DNA of 64,000 bases from Aquabacterium humicola (lineage in GTDB: Bacteria > Pseudomonadota > Gammaproteobacteria > Burkholderiales > Burkholderiaceae_C), in assembly GCF_030167915.1 (NCBI RefSeq), contig NZ_JARGNB010000002.1, positions 62,001-126,000 of the forward strand. Direction: 5' to 3'. How positions within the stretch are numbered: position 1 is the first letter of the stretch; each line of letters opens with the position of its first letter. This document shows, piece by piece, positions 35,688 to 46,388 of this stretch. Position numbers and translations under genes: made by a program. The notes under the pieces are model-generated. The model was given only the letters and a program-made list of their open reading frames with translations, had not been told where the DNA came from and did no database searches.

Positions 35688-36287
35688 ATGGACATGCCCC
35701 CCACCGCCACTGCCGACGCCAGCGCCGCTGCCACGCCGGCGCTCGCGCCCAGCGAGCAGAACCTGATCTGGATCGACCTCGAGATGACCGGCCTGCAGCC
35801 GGCGACCGACCGCATCATCGAGATCGCCGTCGTCGTCACCGATCCGCTGCTCACCGTGCGCGTCGAAGGCCCGGTGTTCGCGATCCACCAGAGCGACGAG
35901 ACCCTCGACGCGATGGACGCCTGGAACAAGGGCACGCACGGCCGCAGCGGGCTGATCGACCGCGTCAAGGCCTCGATGGTCGACGAGGCCATCGCCGAGG
36001 CGCAGGTGATCGCCTGGCTGAAGCAGTACGTGCCCGCCGGAAAGAGCCCGATGTGCGGCAACTCGATCTGCCAGGACCGGCGCTTCCTCGCCAATACGAT
36101 GCCGACGCTGGAGGCCTTCTTTCACTACCGCAACCTCGACGTCAGCACGCTGAAGGAGCTGGCCAAGCGCTGGAAGCCCTCGGCGCTCGAAGGCTTCAAG
36201 AAGGCGCAGTCGCACACCGCGCTCGCCGACATCCACGAGTCGATCGACGAGCTGGTGCACTACCGTCAGCATCTGCTGGCGGTTTGA
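35688..36287 (+). CDS. orn: Oligoribonuclease
   Basis: 199 residues. DEDDh 3'-5' exonuclease that destroys 2-5 nt RNAs and pGp[28 protein letters not shown] holds the first Asp/Glu, [13 protein letters not shown] the middle Asp, and [17 protein letters not shown] the last His/Asp. It has an Ala/Pro-rich N-terminal extension of about 20 residues. GACAAT ends 6 nt before the ATG with no Shine-Dalgarno. Its last codons lie in a tandem repeat that continues past the stop. Confidence 0.95.
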   Translation: MDMPPTATADASAAATPALAPSEQNLIWIDLEMTGLQPATDRIIEIAVVVTDPLLTVRVEGPVFAIHQSDETLDAMDAWNKGTHGRSGLIDRVKASMVDEAIAEAQVIAWLKQYVPAGKSPMCGNSICQDRRFLANTMPTLEAFFHYRNLDVSTLKELAKRWKPSALEGFKKAQSHTALADIHESIDELVHYRQHLLAV

Positions 36288-36328
36288 GGAAGGACCGCCA
36301 GCATCTGCTGGCGGTTTGACGAAGGACC
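36265..36328. repeat. Tandem duplication of 32 bp across the orn stop codon
   Basis: Units 36265-36296 and 36297-36328 differ at only two positions (36267/36299 and 36289/36321). The first encodes the orn C-terminus RQHLLAV and stop; the second encodes the same peptide out of use, after the stop. Looks like a recent slippage duplication. Confidence 0.85.
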
Positions 36329-36347
36329 GCCCGCGTCGGCGGGCGGC
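36295..36347. terminator. Two stem-loops between orn and the DUF2087 gene
   Basis: Stem 1: ACCGCCAGCA (36295-36304) with TGCTGGCGGT (36307-36316), followed by TTTGA, created by the 32-bp duplication. Stem 2: CCGCCCGC (36328-36335) with GCGGGCGG (36340-36347). They can serve both convergent genes; T-runs are short. Confidence 0.55.
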
Positions 36348-36351
36348 CCGA

Positions 36352-36948
36352 TCAGTGCGCCACCGGCGCCGCGGTGCGCAGCTGCCGCGTGCGCCGCAGC
36401 GCCCGCCACGCGCCGATCAGCGCGCGCACTTCGTCGTCCGGCCGCGCCGGAAGCTTCCTGTACTCCGAGCAGTCGCTCTTGCGTGTCAGCAGCTGGTGGT
36501 TGATCAGCTCGCGGCGCAGGGTCACGTGGTCGCCGAAGGCGTTGGCGGCCTTCAGGATCTCGTTGACCTCGCGCTCGCTGTAGACCTTCTGGCTGTCGAA
36601 CAGCGTCCACAGCACCCACATCGCGAGCTTCTGCACGCTGAACTTGTTCGGCCAGCGCAGCAGGCGGCCACGCGAATCGAACTGCATCAGCGCCTTGCGC
36701 GCGTTGTCGGACAGCGGCAGCGGCGGCGGCAGGTCCTCGGCGGCGGTCGGCAGCTCGGGCAGCGTGCGCGAGGCCTGCATCGCCTGGAAGTTGCGATGGC
36801 CCAAGGCGCGGGCGATCAGGTTCAGCAGCTCGACATGGCCGGGCGGCTCGGCGGTGCGTTCGGCCTGGCGGGTCTTGAGGGATTGGCCCAGCGATCGCGC
36901 GAATTGCGACGCATCGGGCACGACGAACGGGAGCGGCAAGCGGCTCAT
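36352..36948 (-). CDS. DUF2087-domain protein
   Basis: 198 residues. The second half matches DUF2087: MQFDSRGRLLRWPNKFSVQKLAMWVLWTLFDSQKVYSEREVNEILKAANAFGDHVTLRRELINHQLLTRKSD.SEYRKL, a winged-helix-like DNA-binding fold. The first half (LPLPFVVPDASQFARSLGQSL, LLNLIARALGHRNFQAMQAS) resembles a short glyoxalase-related or DNA-binding helical region I cannot place. AAGGA six nt before the ATG at 36948 supports this start. Possibly a transcription factor. Confidence 0.8.
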   Translation of the reverse strand: MSRLPLPFVVPDASQFARSLGQSLKTRQAERTAEPPGHVELLNLIARALGHRNFQAMQASRTLPELPTAAEDLPPPLPLSDNARKALMQFDSRGRLLRWPNKFSVQKLAMWVLWTLFDSQKVYSEREVNEILKAANAFGDHVTLRRELINHQLLTRKSDCSEYRKLPARPDDEVRALIGAWRALRRTRQLRTAAPVAH

Positions 36949-37198
36949 GACAGTCCTTCCGTGGCGCCTGGCTGGCCCGGCTTCGGGCGCTGGGGGTTGC
37001 CGACTTCCAGCTTCGGCGCGCACGACAAGTGACGCATGAGGCTGAGGGGTCTCGAAGGATCGAGGGCAGGTTTAGCTCGCGACGGATCGCGCGGCAACGC
37101 CTGGGTGAACTGCCGACCAAGGCTCAATTCTAGGCCCGGGCCGTGATCCGGAGTGGTTTCAATGGTTGTGCCCGAGTGCGTGCGCTAGGCTTTCGTGC

Positions 37199-39259
37199 AT
37201 GCATCCGACACCGCCCTTCGTCCCGCTGATCCGCCGCTACCAGCACTGGCTCGAAGCCGAACGCGGGCTGCGCTTCGAGTCGTACGACGCGCTGTGGCGC
37301 TGGTCGGTGACCGAATCGGAGGCGTTCTGGCAGTCGATCTGGGACCACGACGGCTTCAGCTCGCCGACGCGGCACGGCGCCGCGCTGGCCGATGGCCGCA
37401 TGCCGGGCGCGGTGTGGTTCCCGGGCGCGCAGGTGAACCTCGCGCAGCGCGTGTGGCGCCATGCCCAGGCGGCCCAGGCGGCCGGGCAGCCGGCGATCGT
37501 CGCCGACAACGAGCTCGGCGAAGCCCGGGAGATCGCGTGGCCGGACTTCAAGCGCCAGGTCGCCGCGCTGGCGCTGGCGATGCGGGCCCAGGGCGTGCAG
37601 CCCGGCGACCGGGTCGCCGCCTACCTGCCCAACGTGCCCGAGGCCACGATCGCGCTGCTGGCCTGCGCCAGCATCGGCGCGGTCTGGAGCGTCTGCGCGC
37701 CGGACATGGGTCTGCAGGCGGTGGTCGACCGCTTCCGCCAGATCGAGCCGAAGCTGCTGATCGCCGCCGACGGCGTGCACTACGCCGGCAAGGCGCTCGA
37801 CCGCAGCGCGACCGTCGCGCAACTGCGCGAGGCATTGCCGAGCGTCGAGACGCTGATCGCCGTGCGCACCCCGCATGCGGCGGCGCCGCTCGACGCCGAG
37901 CTGTCGCTGGACAGGATCCTGGCCCGCGACGATCGTTCGACCGCCACCTTCGAGCCCGAGTGGCTGCCCTTCGACCACCCGCTGTGGATCGTCTATTCCA
38001 GCGGCACCACCGGCCTGCCCAAGGCGCTGGTGCAGGGCCACGGCGGTGTGCTGCTGATGATGGCCGCGGCCGTCAAGCATGGCGACCAGGGCCCGTCCTA
38101 CGATGCCAACAGCTTCGGCGAGCGTTTCCACTGGTACAGCTCGACCGGCTGGGTGATGTGGAACTGCCAGGTCGGCGGCCTGCTGAACGGCACCACGATC
38201 TGCCTGTACGACGGCAGCCCGAGCGGACCGAAGGCACAGCCCGACTGGGGCGTGCTGTGGCGCTTCGCGGCGAAGCACCGCGTGACCTGGTTCGGCGCCG
38301 GCGCCGCGTATTTCGCCGGCTGCGTCAAGGCCGGGCTGGACCTCGCGGACTGCGGCGACCTGTCGCGCATCCGCGCGCTCGGCTCGACCGGCTCACCGCT
38401 CGCCGAGGACGTGCAGCGCGCGATCGATGCGCAGTTCGTGCGCCTGGGCAGGCCGGCGCCGTGGTGGCACAACATCTCCGGCGGGACCGACTTCGTCGCC
38501 GCGGTGATCGGCGGCCACCGCGAGCTGCCGCAGCAGCCCGGGCGCATGGCCTGTCGCCAGCTCGGCTGCGCGGTCGAGGCCTGGGACGAGGCCGGCCAGC
38601 CGGTGGTCGATGCGGTCGGCGAGCTGGTGCTGACGAAGCCGCTGCCGTCGATGCCGCTGTACCTGTGGGGCGACGCTGACAATGCGCGTTACCTGGCGAG
38701 TTACTTCGACGTCTATCCCGGCGTGTGGCGCCACGGCGACTGGCTGTCGATCGGCGCCGACGGCAGCTGCGTGATCTACGGCCGCAGCGATGCGACGATC
38801 AACCGCCACGGCCTGCGCATGGGCAGCAGCGAGATCTACGCGGCGGTCGAGGCGCTGCCCGAGGTGGTCGACTCGATGGTCATCGACCTCGAGATGCTCG
38901 GCCGGCCGAGCTGGCTGGGCCTGTTCGTCGTGCTGCGCGAGGGCGCGGTGCTGGACGATGCGCTGCGCGAGCGCATCGCCGGCGCGATCAAGGCGGCGCT
39001 GTCGCCGCGCTTCGTGCCCGACGCGATCGTGCAGGCGCCGGAGATCCCGCGCACGCTGTCGGGCAAGAAGCAGGAGGTGCCGATCAAGAAGCTCTTCCTC
39101 GGCCAGCCGCTGGACCGGGTCGTGAACCGCGACGCGATGGCCAACCCGCAGTGCCTGGCCTGGTACGCGGCGCAGGCGGCTCAGGCCTCGAGCAGCTCCA
39201 CTTCGAACAGCAGCGTCGCGTTCGGCGGGATCACGCCACCGGCGCCGCGCGCGCCGTAG
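37199..39259 (+). CDS. Acetoacetate-CoA ligase
   Basis: 686 residues. Activates acetoacetate with ATP and CoA, feeding ketone bodies or PHB breakdown. Adenylate-forming motifs: [21 protein letters not shown] (P-loop), [59 protein letters not shown] and the catalytic lysine region [14 protein letters not shown]. Family length is about 650; the last 27 residues after WYAAQAAQ come from reading through the antisense of the FKBP gene. TAGGCT ends 7 nt before the ATG. Confidence 0.93.
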   Translation: MHPTPPFVPLIRRYQHWLEAERGLRFESYDALWRWSVTESEAFWQSIWDHDGFSSPTRHGAALADGRMPGAVWFPGAQVNLAQRVWRHAQAAQAAGQPAIVADNELGEAREIAWPDFKRQVAALALAMRAQGVQPGDRVAAYLPNVPEATIALLACASIGAVWSVCAPDMGLQAVVDRFRQIEPKLLIAADGVHYAGKALDRSATVAQLREALPSVETLIAVRTPHAAAPLDAELSLDRILARDDRSTATFEPEWLPFDHPLWIVYSSGTTGLPKALVQGHGGVLLMMAAAVKHGDQGPSYDANSFGERFHWYSSTGWVMWNCQVGGLLNGTTICLYDGSPSGPKAQPDWGVLWRFAAKHRVTWFGAGAAYFAGCVKAGLDLADCGDLSRIRALGSTGSPLAEDVQRAIDAQFVRLGRPAPWWHNISGGTDFVAAVIGGHRELPQQPGRMACRQLGCAVEAWDEAGQPVVDAVGELVLTKPLPSMPLYLWGDADNARYLASYFDVYPGVWRHGDWLSIGADGSCVIYGRSDATINRHGLRMGSSEIYAAVEALPEVVDSMVIDLEMLGRPSWLGLFVVLREGAVLDDALRERIAGAIKAALSPRFVPDAIVQAPEIPRTLSGKKQEVPIKKLFLGQPLDRVVNRDAMANPQCLAWYAAQAAQASSSSTSNSSVAFGGITPPAPRAP

Positions 39260-39537
39260 CCGAGGTCCGGCGGGATCTGCAGCAGGCGGGTGCCGCCGAC
39301 CTTCATGCCCTGCACGCCTTCGTCCCAGCCACGGATCACCATGCCGGCGCCGAGGTCGAACTCGAAGGGGTCGTTGCGGTCCTTGCTGGAATCGAACTTG
39401 GCGCCGCGGTTGTCCGGCCTGGACGGGTCGAAGAGCCAGCCGGTGTAGTGCACGCGCACGGTGGCGCCGGCGCGGGCCTCGGCGCCGGTGCCCGGCGTGG
39501 TGTCGTCGTACTGCAGGCCGGAGGCGGTGGTATTCAT
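39181..39537 (-). CDS. FKBP-type peptidyl-prolyl isomerase
   Basis: 118 residues, single FKBP domain, no signal peptide, so cytosolic. [71 protein letters not shown] is nearly textbook, including the Trp and Tyr of the active site. Its 3' end overlaps the ligase 3' end by 79 bp on the opposite strand. Confidence 0.95.
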   Translation of the reverse strand: MNTTASGLQYDDTTPGTGAEARAGATVRVHYTGWLFDPSRPDNRGAKFDSSKDRNDPFEFDLGAGMVIRGWDEGVQGMKVGGTRLLQIPPDLGYGARGAGGVIPPNATLLFEVELLEA

Positions 39538-39586
39538 GGCGTGACGGGCGCGCGAAGCCGCGCCGCTGACGTTGGAGGGGCCCGCA

Positions 39587-40477
39587 TCATGCCACCCAGC
39601 GTGCGTGCCAGGCCTGCACCGCGGCGGCCAGCCATTGCGAGACGCTGCCGGCCTCGAGGCGGGGCAGGCCCAGCGTCGTCGCCGCCGCCTGCAGCGCGAC
39701 CATCGGCTCGCCGGCATCGAAGGCCGTCGCGCCGTTCTGCTTCGACAGCTTGTGGCCGTCCGCACCCAGCACCAGCGGCGTGTGCAGGTAGCGCGGCACC
39801 GCCAGTCCGAGCAGCCGCTGCAGGTGGATCTGGCGCGCAGTGTTGTCGGCCAGGTCCTCGCCGCGCACGACATCGGTGATGCCCTGCCAGGCGTCGTCGA
39901 CCACCACCGCGAGCTGGTAGGCCCACAGCCCGTCGGCGCGGTGCACGACGAAGTCGCCGACTTCGCGCGCGACGTTCTGCCGCTGCTTGCCCAGGCGCCG
40001 GTCGGTCCAGGTGATGACGGCCTCGATGCCGCCGCACACCGTCAGCACGCGCGTGGCGCGCGGCTGCTTGCCGTGCAGGCCCTGGCGGCAGGTGCCGGGG
40101 TAGACCCGTTCCTCGAAGCGCTCGTGCAGGATGCCCAGCTGCACCAGTGCTTCCTCGATCGCGCGGCGCGTGCAGCCGCAGGCATAGGTCAGCCCCAGCT
40201 TGTGCAGCCGGTCGAGTGCGTCCTGGTAGGCCTCGCCTCGGCGCGACTGGTAGACCGGCACCTCGTCGGGCAGCAGCCCGCAGATGGCCAGCTGGCCAAG
40301 GATGACCTCGTCGGCGCCGGACACGCAGCGCGGCGCATCGACGTCCTCGATGCGCACCAGCCAGCGGCCGCCGTGGGCGCGCGCGTCGAGCCAGCTGGCC
40401 AGCGCGGCGACCAGCGAGCCGGCATGCAGCGGCCCGGTCGGCGAGGGCGCGAAGCGTCCGACGTAGGGCTTGCTCAT
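39587..40477 (-). CDS. gluQ: Glutamyl-Q tRNA(Asp) synthetase
   Basis: 296 residues. A shortened glutamyl-tRNA synthetase without anticodon domain that charges queuosine of tRNA-Asp. [20 protein letters not shown] (HIGH-like), zinc ligands in TYACGCTRR and [41 protein letters not shown] and [14 protein letters not shown] (KMSKS-like). Confidence 0.95.
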   Translation of the reverse strand: MSKPYVGRFAPSPTGPLHAGSLVAALASWLDARAHGGRWLVRIEDVDAPRCVSGADEVILGQLAICGLLPDEVPVYQSRRGEAYQDALDRLHKLGLTYACGCTRRAIEEALVQLGILHERFEERVYPGTCRQGLHGKQPRATRVLTVCGGIEAVITWTDRRLGKQRQNVAREVGDFVVHRADGLWAYQLAVVVDDAWQGITDVVRGEDLADNTARQIHLQRLLGLAVPRYLHTPLVLGADGHKLSKQNGATAFDAGEPMVALQAAATTLGLPRLEAGSVSQWLAAAVQAWHARWVA

Positions 40478-40493
40478 CGTGTGCCGCCGTTCG

Positions 40494-41483
40494 TCAGTCG
40501 ACCGACGGCTGGCCGTGGTGCCGGTGCAGCAGCGCCTGGCGTGTCGGCGGGCTCTTCAGCTGCTCCAGGAACCACTGCAACGCCAGGCCCTGCGGCGCCT
40601 GGCGCGGCTGCGGCGTCGCGCTGCTGCGCCAGGCGTAGCCCATGCGGATCGGCGCGTTGATGCGCGCGACCGGCTTGACCACCAGGCGGCCGGCGCGGAT
40701 GTGCTCGTGCGCCAGCGGCTCGGGCACGAAGCCGCAACCGAGGCAGCGCACCAGCGCGTCGATCTTGGCCTGCATCGACGACACGGTGAGCACGTCCTGC
40801 CCCGGCAGCAGGTTCACCGTGCGGCGCGACAGGCGCTGCGCCGAGTCGGCCACCGCGATCGCGCGGTAGTTCAGCAGCTCGTCGTCGCTGATCGGCGTCT
40901 CGCCGGCGGCCAGCGGGTGGTGCGGGGCGACGCAGAAGACGAACGCCACTTCGCCGAGCGCCGCCTGCTCGATGCCGGCATGCGGCGGCATGTCGCGGCC
41001 GATGCCGATCGCCAGGTCGGCCTGGCCGCTGACCAGCGCCTCCCACAGGCCCGCCATCACCTCGGTGCGCAGGCGCAGCCGTGTGCCGGGCGCGCGCTGG
41101 CCGTCCGGGCGCAGCGCGTAGAAGGCCTCGACCAGCTCGAGCAGCGTCTGGCGCGAGATCACGCCGTCGACGGCGATGGTCAGCTCCGATTCCCAGCCGG
41201 TGGACACACGCTTGACGCGGTTGGCCACCGCGTCCATCTCGGCCAGCAGCCGCCGGCCTTCGTTCAGCAGTTCGTGGCCGGCCGCGGTCAGCTTGGCCTG
41301 GCGCGAGCGGCGATCGAACAGCAGCACGTCGAGTGCGTCCTCGAGCTGGCGCACGCTGTAGGTCAGCGCCGAGGGCACGCGGCCCAGCTCGCGCGCCGCC
41401 GCCGCGAAGCTGCCGCTGCGCGCGATGGTGTCCATCATCAGCAGGGCCTCGGGCGTCAGGGCATTGCGGCGCGGCTGGGTCAT
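40494..41483 (-). CDS. LysR-family transcriptional regulator
   Basis: 329 residues. N-terminal winged [68 protein letters not shown]; the rest is the LysR effector domain. Divergent from the pirin gene, with a TTTGAA/TTCAAA palindrome in between, so it likely controls itself and pirin. Such LysR-pirin pairs are common in Burkholderiales. It lies 16 bp upstream of gluQ. Confidence 0.9.
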   Translation of the reverse strand: MTQPRRNALTPEALLMMDTIARSGSFAAAARELGRVPSALTYSVRQLEDALDVLLFDRRSRQAKLTAAGHELLNEGRRLLAEMDAVANRVKRVSTGWESELTIAVDGVISRQTLLELVEAFYALRPDGQRAPGTRLRLRTEVMAGLWEALVSGQADLAIGIGRDMPPHAGIEQAALGEVAFVFCVAPHHPLAAGETPISDDELLNYRAIAVADSAQRLSRRTVNLLPGQDVLTVSSMQAKIDALVRCLGCGFVPEPLAHEHIRAGRLVVKPVARINAPIRMGYAWRSSATPQPRQAPQGLALQWFLEQLKSPPTRQALLHRHHGQPSVD

Positions 41484-41516
41484 CGGCGGGCAGGAGGCGG
41501 CATGGCCTTCATCTTA

Positions 41517-41535
41517 TTTGAACGGCCCCTTCAAA
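41517..41535. promoter_or_regulatory. Candidate LysR operator between the LysR and pirin genes
   Basis: Perfect inverted repeat TTTGAA (41517-41522), 7 bp, TTCAAA (41530-41535), in the 118-bp divergent region. This is the T-N11-A dyad form of LysR sites and the only AT-rich patch there. A -10-like TAGAGT for pirin follows at 41560-41565. Confidence 0.5.
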
Positions 41536-41601
41536 GGCCCGGCCGCCGGGTCGGCTGCGTAGAGTGGGACCATGTGCGCACTTCGAAAGGACATCACCGC
41601 C

Positions 41602-42303
<702 letters not shown>

Positions 42304-42349
42304 TCGACGTCCGGCGGGGGGTCGCGGCCACGGCCGCGACAATGCCCGC

Positions 42350-43063
42350 ATGGACGTCCTGCTCAAGCCCTTCACGCTGCTGCCCGCGCTGGACTGGGCC
42401 GCGATGCTGCTGTTCTTCGGCGGCTGGGTCGCTTATGCACTGTTCGCGAAGCGCCGGGCGCAGATCGAACCGACGGTGCTGGCGACGACCAACCGGTGGC
42501 GCTGGCACTGGATGCTGCAGGCCACGCGGCGCGAGAACCGCATCGTCGACTCCGCGGTGCTGCAGAGCCTGTCGGCGAGCCCGCAGTTCTTCGCCTCGAC
42601 GACGATCCTGATCATCGGCGGCCTGCTCGCGGTGCTGGGCACCACCGACAAGGCCAGCGAGCTGGTGCGCGAGATCCCGTTCGCCGCCCGCACCTCGGTG
42701 CTGGTGTTCGACCTCAAGCTGGTGCTGCTGACCGGCATCTTCGTGCACGCCTTCTTCCGCTTCACCTGGAGCCTGCGCCAGTACAGCTTCGGCGCGATCC
42801 TGGTCGCCGCAGTGCCCGACGCGAAGTTCATCGACGGCGATGCCGAGCGCATCGCCTTCGCCGACCGCGCCGGCCGCGTGATGGGGCTTGCGGCCGAGAC
42901 CTTCAACGACGGGCTGCGCGCGTACTACATGTCCTTCGCGGTGATCGGCTGGTTCTTCTCGCCCTGGGCCTTCATCGCCGGCACGGTGGCGGTGCTGTGG
43001 GTGCTGTACCGGCGCGAGTTCCGCTCCGAGGTGCTGGGCGCGCTGCGCGAAGGCCTGAGCTGA
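42350..43063 (+). CDS. DUF599-family membrane protein
   Basis: 237 residues with about four membrane segments: LDWAAMLLFFGGWVAYALF, ASTTILIIGGLLAVLGTT, LKLVLLTGIFVHAFFRFTWSLRQYSF, and two C-terminal helices. DUF599 proteins have no known role. The start lies 6 nt after GACAAT, in a 15-bp stretch (GACAATGCCCGCATG) identical to the one before orn. Confidence 0.85.
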   Translation: MDVLLKPFTLLPALDWAAMLLFFGGWVAYALFAKRRAQIEPTVLATTNRWRWHWMLQATRRENRIVDSAVLQSLSASPQFFASTTILIIGGLLAVLGTTDKASELVREIPFAARTSVLVFDLKLVLLTGIFVHAFFRFTWSLRQYSFGAILVAAVPDAKFIDGDAERIAFADRAGRVMGLAAETFNDGLRAYYMSFAVIGWFFSPWAFIAGTVAVLWVLYRREFRSEVLGALREGLS

Positions 43064-43152
43064 TCGCCATCGTGACGATGTTTACAGCTGGTAGCCGCTA
43101 GCAAAGCTTGCGCGCGCACAGTGCGGCCCTTCGGTCGCACGGGGAGCGCACG

Positions 43153-44922
43153 ATGGACGAGGAGCACGGGACGACCGGCATGGTCGCCGACGAGGTCGCG
43201 CCTGGCGGTGTCGAGACGCCGCTTCGGCTGAATGCCGCCGCGGCCGCCGCCTTGATGCTGGCGGCCTGCGGTGGCGGGGGCGACAGCGGCGGCGGTGGCC
43301 AGGGGCCGGCATCCCCTTCGCCGCCGCCGCCGGCCCCACCGCCGGCGACGCCGCCGAGCGCCCGCGACGCCGCGCGTTTCCTCAGCCAGGCCAGTTTCGG
43401 TCCGCGCTCCACGGAAGAAGTCGAAGCGCTGCGCGCGACTGGCTTCGAGCAGTGGCTGCAGCAGCAGTTCGAGGCGCCGGCCTCGGTCAACCACGTCGCC
43501 TACCTCGAGGAGCAGCGCACGCGCAACGAGCACGGCAAGCCGCAGGACGAGATGAGCTACGAGTCGGTGTGGCAGCAGTGGCTGTTCGGTGCCGACCCGC
43601 TGCGCGCGCGCGTGTCGTGGGCGCTGCTGCAGCTCTTCGTGATCTCGAACATCGCGCCCGACCTGCGGCCGCATGCGATGAGCAGCTACCTCGACCTGCT
43701 GAACCGCAACGCCTTCGGCAACTACCGGCAACTGCTGGAGGAGGTCACGCTGCACCCTGCGATGGGCTACTACCTGAACATGCTGGGGTCGGCGAAGGAG
43801 GATCCGAAGAAGGGCACGCACCCGAACGAGAACTACGCGCGCGAGGTGCTGCAGCTGTTCTCGATCGGCCTCGTGAAGCTCAACCCCGACGGCACGCCCC
43901 AGCTCGATGCGGCCGGCAAGCCGGTGCCGACCTACGACGAAGCGGTCGTCAAGGGCTTCGCAAAGGCCTTCAGCGGCTTCAGCCACGGCGGTCGCGATAC
44001 CTCGAACGCCAAGCTCTTCTACCACTACGACGACAACGTCGAGGCGCTGTGGATCACGCCGATGCAGGCCTGGGCCGCGTACCACGACGAGGGCGCGAAG
44101 ACCCTGCTCGATGGCCGCACGCTGCCGGCCGGCCAGACCGCGCAGAAGGACCTGAAGGACGCGCTCGACAACATCTTCCAGCACCCGAACGTCGGGCCCT
44201 TCGTCGGCCGCCAGCTGATCCAGCGCCTGGTCACCAGCAACCCCAGCGGCGCCTACATCGAGCGCATCGCGCGCGTCTTCGCCGACAACGGCCACGGCGT
44301 GCGCGGCGACCTGCGCGCGGTGGTGCGCGCGATCCTGCTGGACGCGGAAGCGCGCGGCGACGATGCGGCGGGCCGCGCGCGCTTCGGCAAGCAGCGCGAG
44401 CCGGTGCTGCGCTTCGCGATGTTCCTGCGCGCGCTGAACGCCAAGAGTGCAAACGGGCGTAACTCCATCCACTACCTCGACGGCGCCGACGACGCGCTCG
44501 GCCAGAGCCCGTTGCTCGCGCCCTCGGTCTTCAACTTCTACTCGCCGAGCTTCCGGCCCGCGGGGCCGCTGGCCACGGCCGGTCTCGTCGCGCCGGAGTT
44601 CCAGATCACCAGCGAGACCACCGTCGTCGGGTCGCTGAACTTCTTCGCCGCGTTCTTCCGCCGCGGTGGTTACGGCAGCGGCGATTCGAAGCTGATGCTG
44701 GACTTCGCGCCGCTGGTGCCGCTGGCCGACGGCAACGGCGCCGCGCTGATCGACCGGCTCGACGGGCTGTTCTTCGACCGCCAGATGAGCGCCAGCACGC
44801 GGCAGCGCCTGTCGACGCTGATCCAGGCGCTGCCCGGCACCAACGCCGACAAGCGGCTGCAGCGGGTGAAGTCGGCGCTGACGCTGGTCGCGCTGTCGCC
44901 CGACCATGTGATCCAGAAATGA
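43153..44922 (+). CDS. DUF1800-domain lipoprotein
   Basis: 589 residues. The DUF1800 core is clear: AARFLSQASFGPRSTEEVEAL, MGYYLNMLGSAKEDPKKGTHPNENYAREVLQLFSIGL, NVGPFVGRQLIQRLVTSNPS and SPSVFNFYSP-like. A lipobox LMLAAC (Cys39) followed by GGGGDSGGGG and a Pro-rich linker indicates a lipid-anchored exported protein, but the hydrophobic stretch is preceded by an unusually long, acidic N-terminus. The next gene is DUF1501; the two families nearly always pair. Function unknown. Confidence 0.88.
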   Translation: MDEEHGTTGMVADEVAPGGVETPLRLNAAAAAALMLAACGGGGDSGGGGQGPASPSPPPPAPPPATPPSARDAARFLSQASFGPRSTEEVEALRATGFEQWLQQQFEAPASVNHVAYLEEQRTRNEHGKPQDEMSYESVWQQWLFGADPLRARVSWALLQLFVISNIAPDLRPHAMSSYLDLLNRNAFGNYRQLLEEVTLHPAMGYYLNMLGSAKEDPKKGTHPNENYAREVLQLFSIGLVKLNPDGTPQLDAAGKPVPTYDEAVVKGFAKAFSGFSHGGRDTSNAKLFYHYDDNVEALWITPMQAWAAYHDEGAKTLLDGRTLPAGQTAQKDLKDALDNIFQHPNVGPFVGRQLIQRLVTSNPSGAYIERIARVFADNGHGVRGDLRAVVRAILLDAEARGDDAAGRARFGKQREPVLRFAMFLRALNAKSANGRNSIHYLDGADDALGQSPLLAPSVFNFYSPSFRPAGPLATAGLVAPEFQITSETTVVGSLNFFAAFFRRGGYGSGDSKLMLDFAPLVPLADGNGAALIDRLDGLFFDRQMSASTRQRLSTLIQALPGTNADKRLQRVKSALTLVALSPDHVIQK

Positions 44923-45010
44923 CCCACCCCCGGAGCGCCTTCGGCGCTTCCCCCTCAAGGGGGCGCCGCCAGCGGCCCGGCAGAGCCGGCTCCGCGGCGG
45001 CCGCTTGGCC
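44923..45010. repeat. Palindrome-rich spacer between the DUF1800 and DUF1501 genes
   Basis: Within the 121-bp gap: GAGCGCC-TTC-GGCGCTTC (near-perfect stem), CCCCCT-CA-AGGGGG (44950-44963), then GCCGCC/GGCGGC elements. It resembles the other intergenic mosaics but lacks the exact 20-bp core. Confidence 0.5.
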
Positions 45011-45043
45011 GAACCCGACCTGCCACGGTTAGAGAGGTCTCCG

Positions 45044-46369
45044 ATGATTCAACGACGCACGCTGCTGCAGGCGGCCGCACTGGCCGCCACGCCGTTCACC
45101 CCGCTGTCGCTGCTGGCGCAGGCCACCGGCGGCCCGGGCTACCGCGCGCTGGTGTGCCTGTTCATGTTCGGCGGCAACGACGCCAACAACCTGCTGGTGC
45201 CGACCGACGATGCGCGCTACACGCTGTACCAGCGCGCGCGGCCGAACCTCGCGCTATCGCGCAATGTGCTCGTCCCGCTGGCGCCGGGCGGCACGGCGAA
45301 CGGCTTCGGCATCCACCCGGCGATGGCGCCGATGAAGCCGTTGTTCGACGGCGGCCAGGCCGCGCTGGTCGCCAATGTCGGCCCGTTGATGGTGCCGACG
45401 ACGAAGGCGCAGCACCAGGCGCGTTCGGTGCCGCTGCCCGCCAACCTCTATTCGCACAGCGATCAGCAGTCGGCCTGGCAGAGCGCGGTGGCCGACGGCG
45501 GCGGCCGCAGCGGCTGGGGCGGGCGGCTGCTGGAGCGTGCGGTGGCCGCCGGCACCAGCAACCGCGGCTACTGCGCGGTCAGCGTTGCCGGCGGCAACCT
45601 GTGGGAAGCCGGCGACCGCGGGCTGTCGCCCTACCGCGTGTCGTCCAGCGGCGAGTTCGGCTTCGATTTCTACGACCCGGCCGGCACCGATCCGCTGTCG
45701 GTGGCGATCAATGGCGTGCTGGGCGAAACACGCGCCGATCCCTTCGAGCAGACCTGGCTGAACCTGATGGGCCGCTCGATCGACAACCAGCGCGTGCTGA
45801 GCGGCGCGCTCGATGCGGCGGCGCTGACGACGACCTTCCCGAACACCGGGCTCGGCCGGCAGCTGCAGATGGCCGCGCGGCTGATCGGCGCGCGTGCTGC
45901 GCTGGGCCTGTCGCGGCAGTGTTTCTTCGCCAGCATCGGCGGCTTCGATACCCACGGCGACGACCAGCTGCAGCGGCAGAACGAGCTGTTCGGAGAGATC
46001 GCCGGCGCAGTCGCGGCCTTCCATGCGGCCACCGTCGAGCTCGGCGTCGCGCGCGACGTCACCTTGTTCACCGCCAGCGATTTCGGCCGCACCTTCGCCT
46101 CCAACGGCGCCGGCACCGACCACGGCTGGGGCGCGCACCAGTGGGTGGTCGGCGGTGCCGTGCGCGGCGGCCGCATCGTCGGCCGTTTCCCGGAGCTGGC
46201 GATCGGCGGCCCCGACGACGTCGGGCAGGGCGTCTGGATCCCCGGGCTCGCGCTCGACCAGCTGGGCGGCGAGCTCGCGCGCTGGTTCGGCGCCGACCCC
46301 GCGCTGACCGACGAGGTGTTCCCGCGGCTGCGCTACTTCGATCGCGAGATCGGGTTGATGAACGCCTGA
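45044..46369 (+). CDS. DUF1501-family exported protein
   Basis: 441 residues. N-terminus MIQRRTLLQAAALAATPFTPLSLLAQA with paired arginines suggests Tat export. The DUF1501 core is seen as LVCLFMFGGNDANNLLVP, YSHSDQQSAWQSA, SIGGFDTHGDDQ and LFTASDFGRTFASNGAGTDHGWGAHQWVVGGAVRGG, which belongs to the alkaline phosphatase-like superfamily. Paired with the DUF1800 gene upstream; AGAGAGG is the ribosome-binding site. Confidence 0.9.
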   Translation: MIQRRTLLQAAALAATPFTPLSLLAQATGGPGYRALVCLFMFGGNDANNLLVPTDDARYTLYQRARPNLALSRNVLVPLAPGGTANGFGIHPAMAPMKPLFDGGQAALVANVGPLMVPTTKAQHQARSVPLPANLYSHSDQQSAWQSAVADGGGRSGWGGRLLERAVAAGTSNRGYCAVSVAGGNLWEAGDRGLSPYRVSSSGEFGFDFYDPAGTDPLSVAINGVLGETRADPFEQTWLNLMGRSIDNQRVLSGALDAAALTTTFPNTGLGRQLQMAARLIGARAALGLSRQCFFASIGGFDTHGDDQLQRQNELFGEIAGAVAAFHAATVELGVARDVTLFTASDFGRTFASNGAGTDHGWGAHQWVVGGAVRGGRIVGRFPELAIGGPDDVGQGVWIPGLALDQLGGELARWFGADPALTDEVFPRLRYFDREIGLMNA

Positions 46370-46388
46370 GCCGGCAGCGGCGTCGTCG

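Noticed and set aside
36053-36319. Short plus frame ending in a second RQHLLAV peptide after orn
   Set aside because: It is out of frame with orn and exists because of the 32-bp duplication; no start signal.
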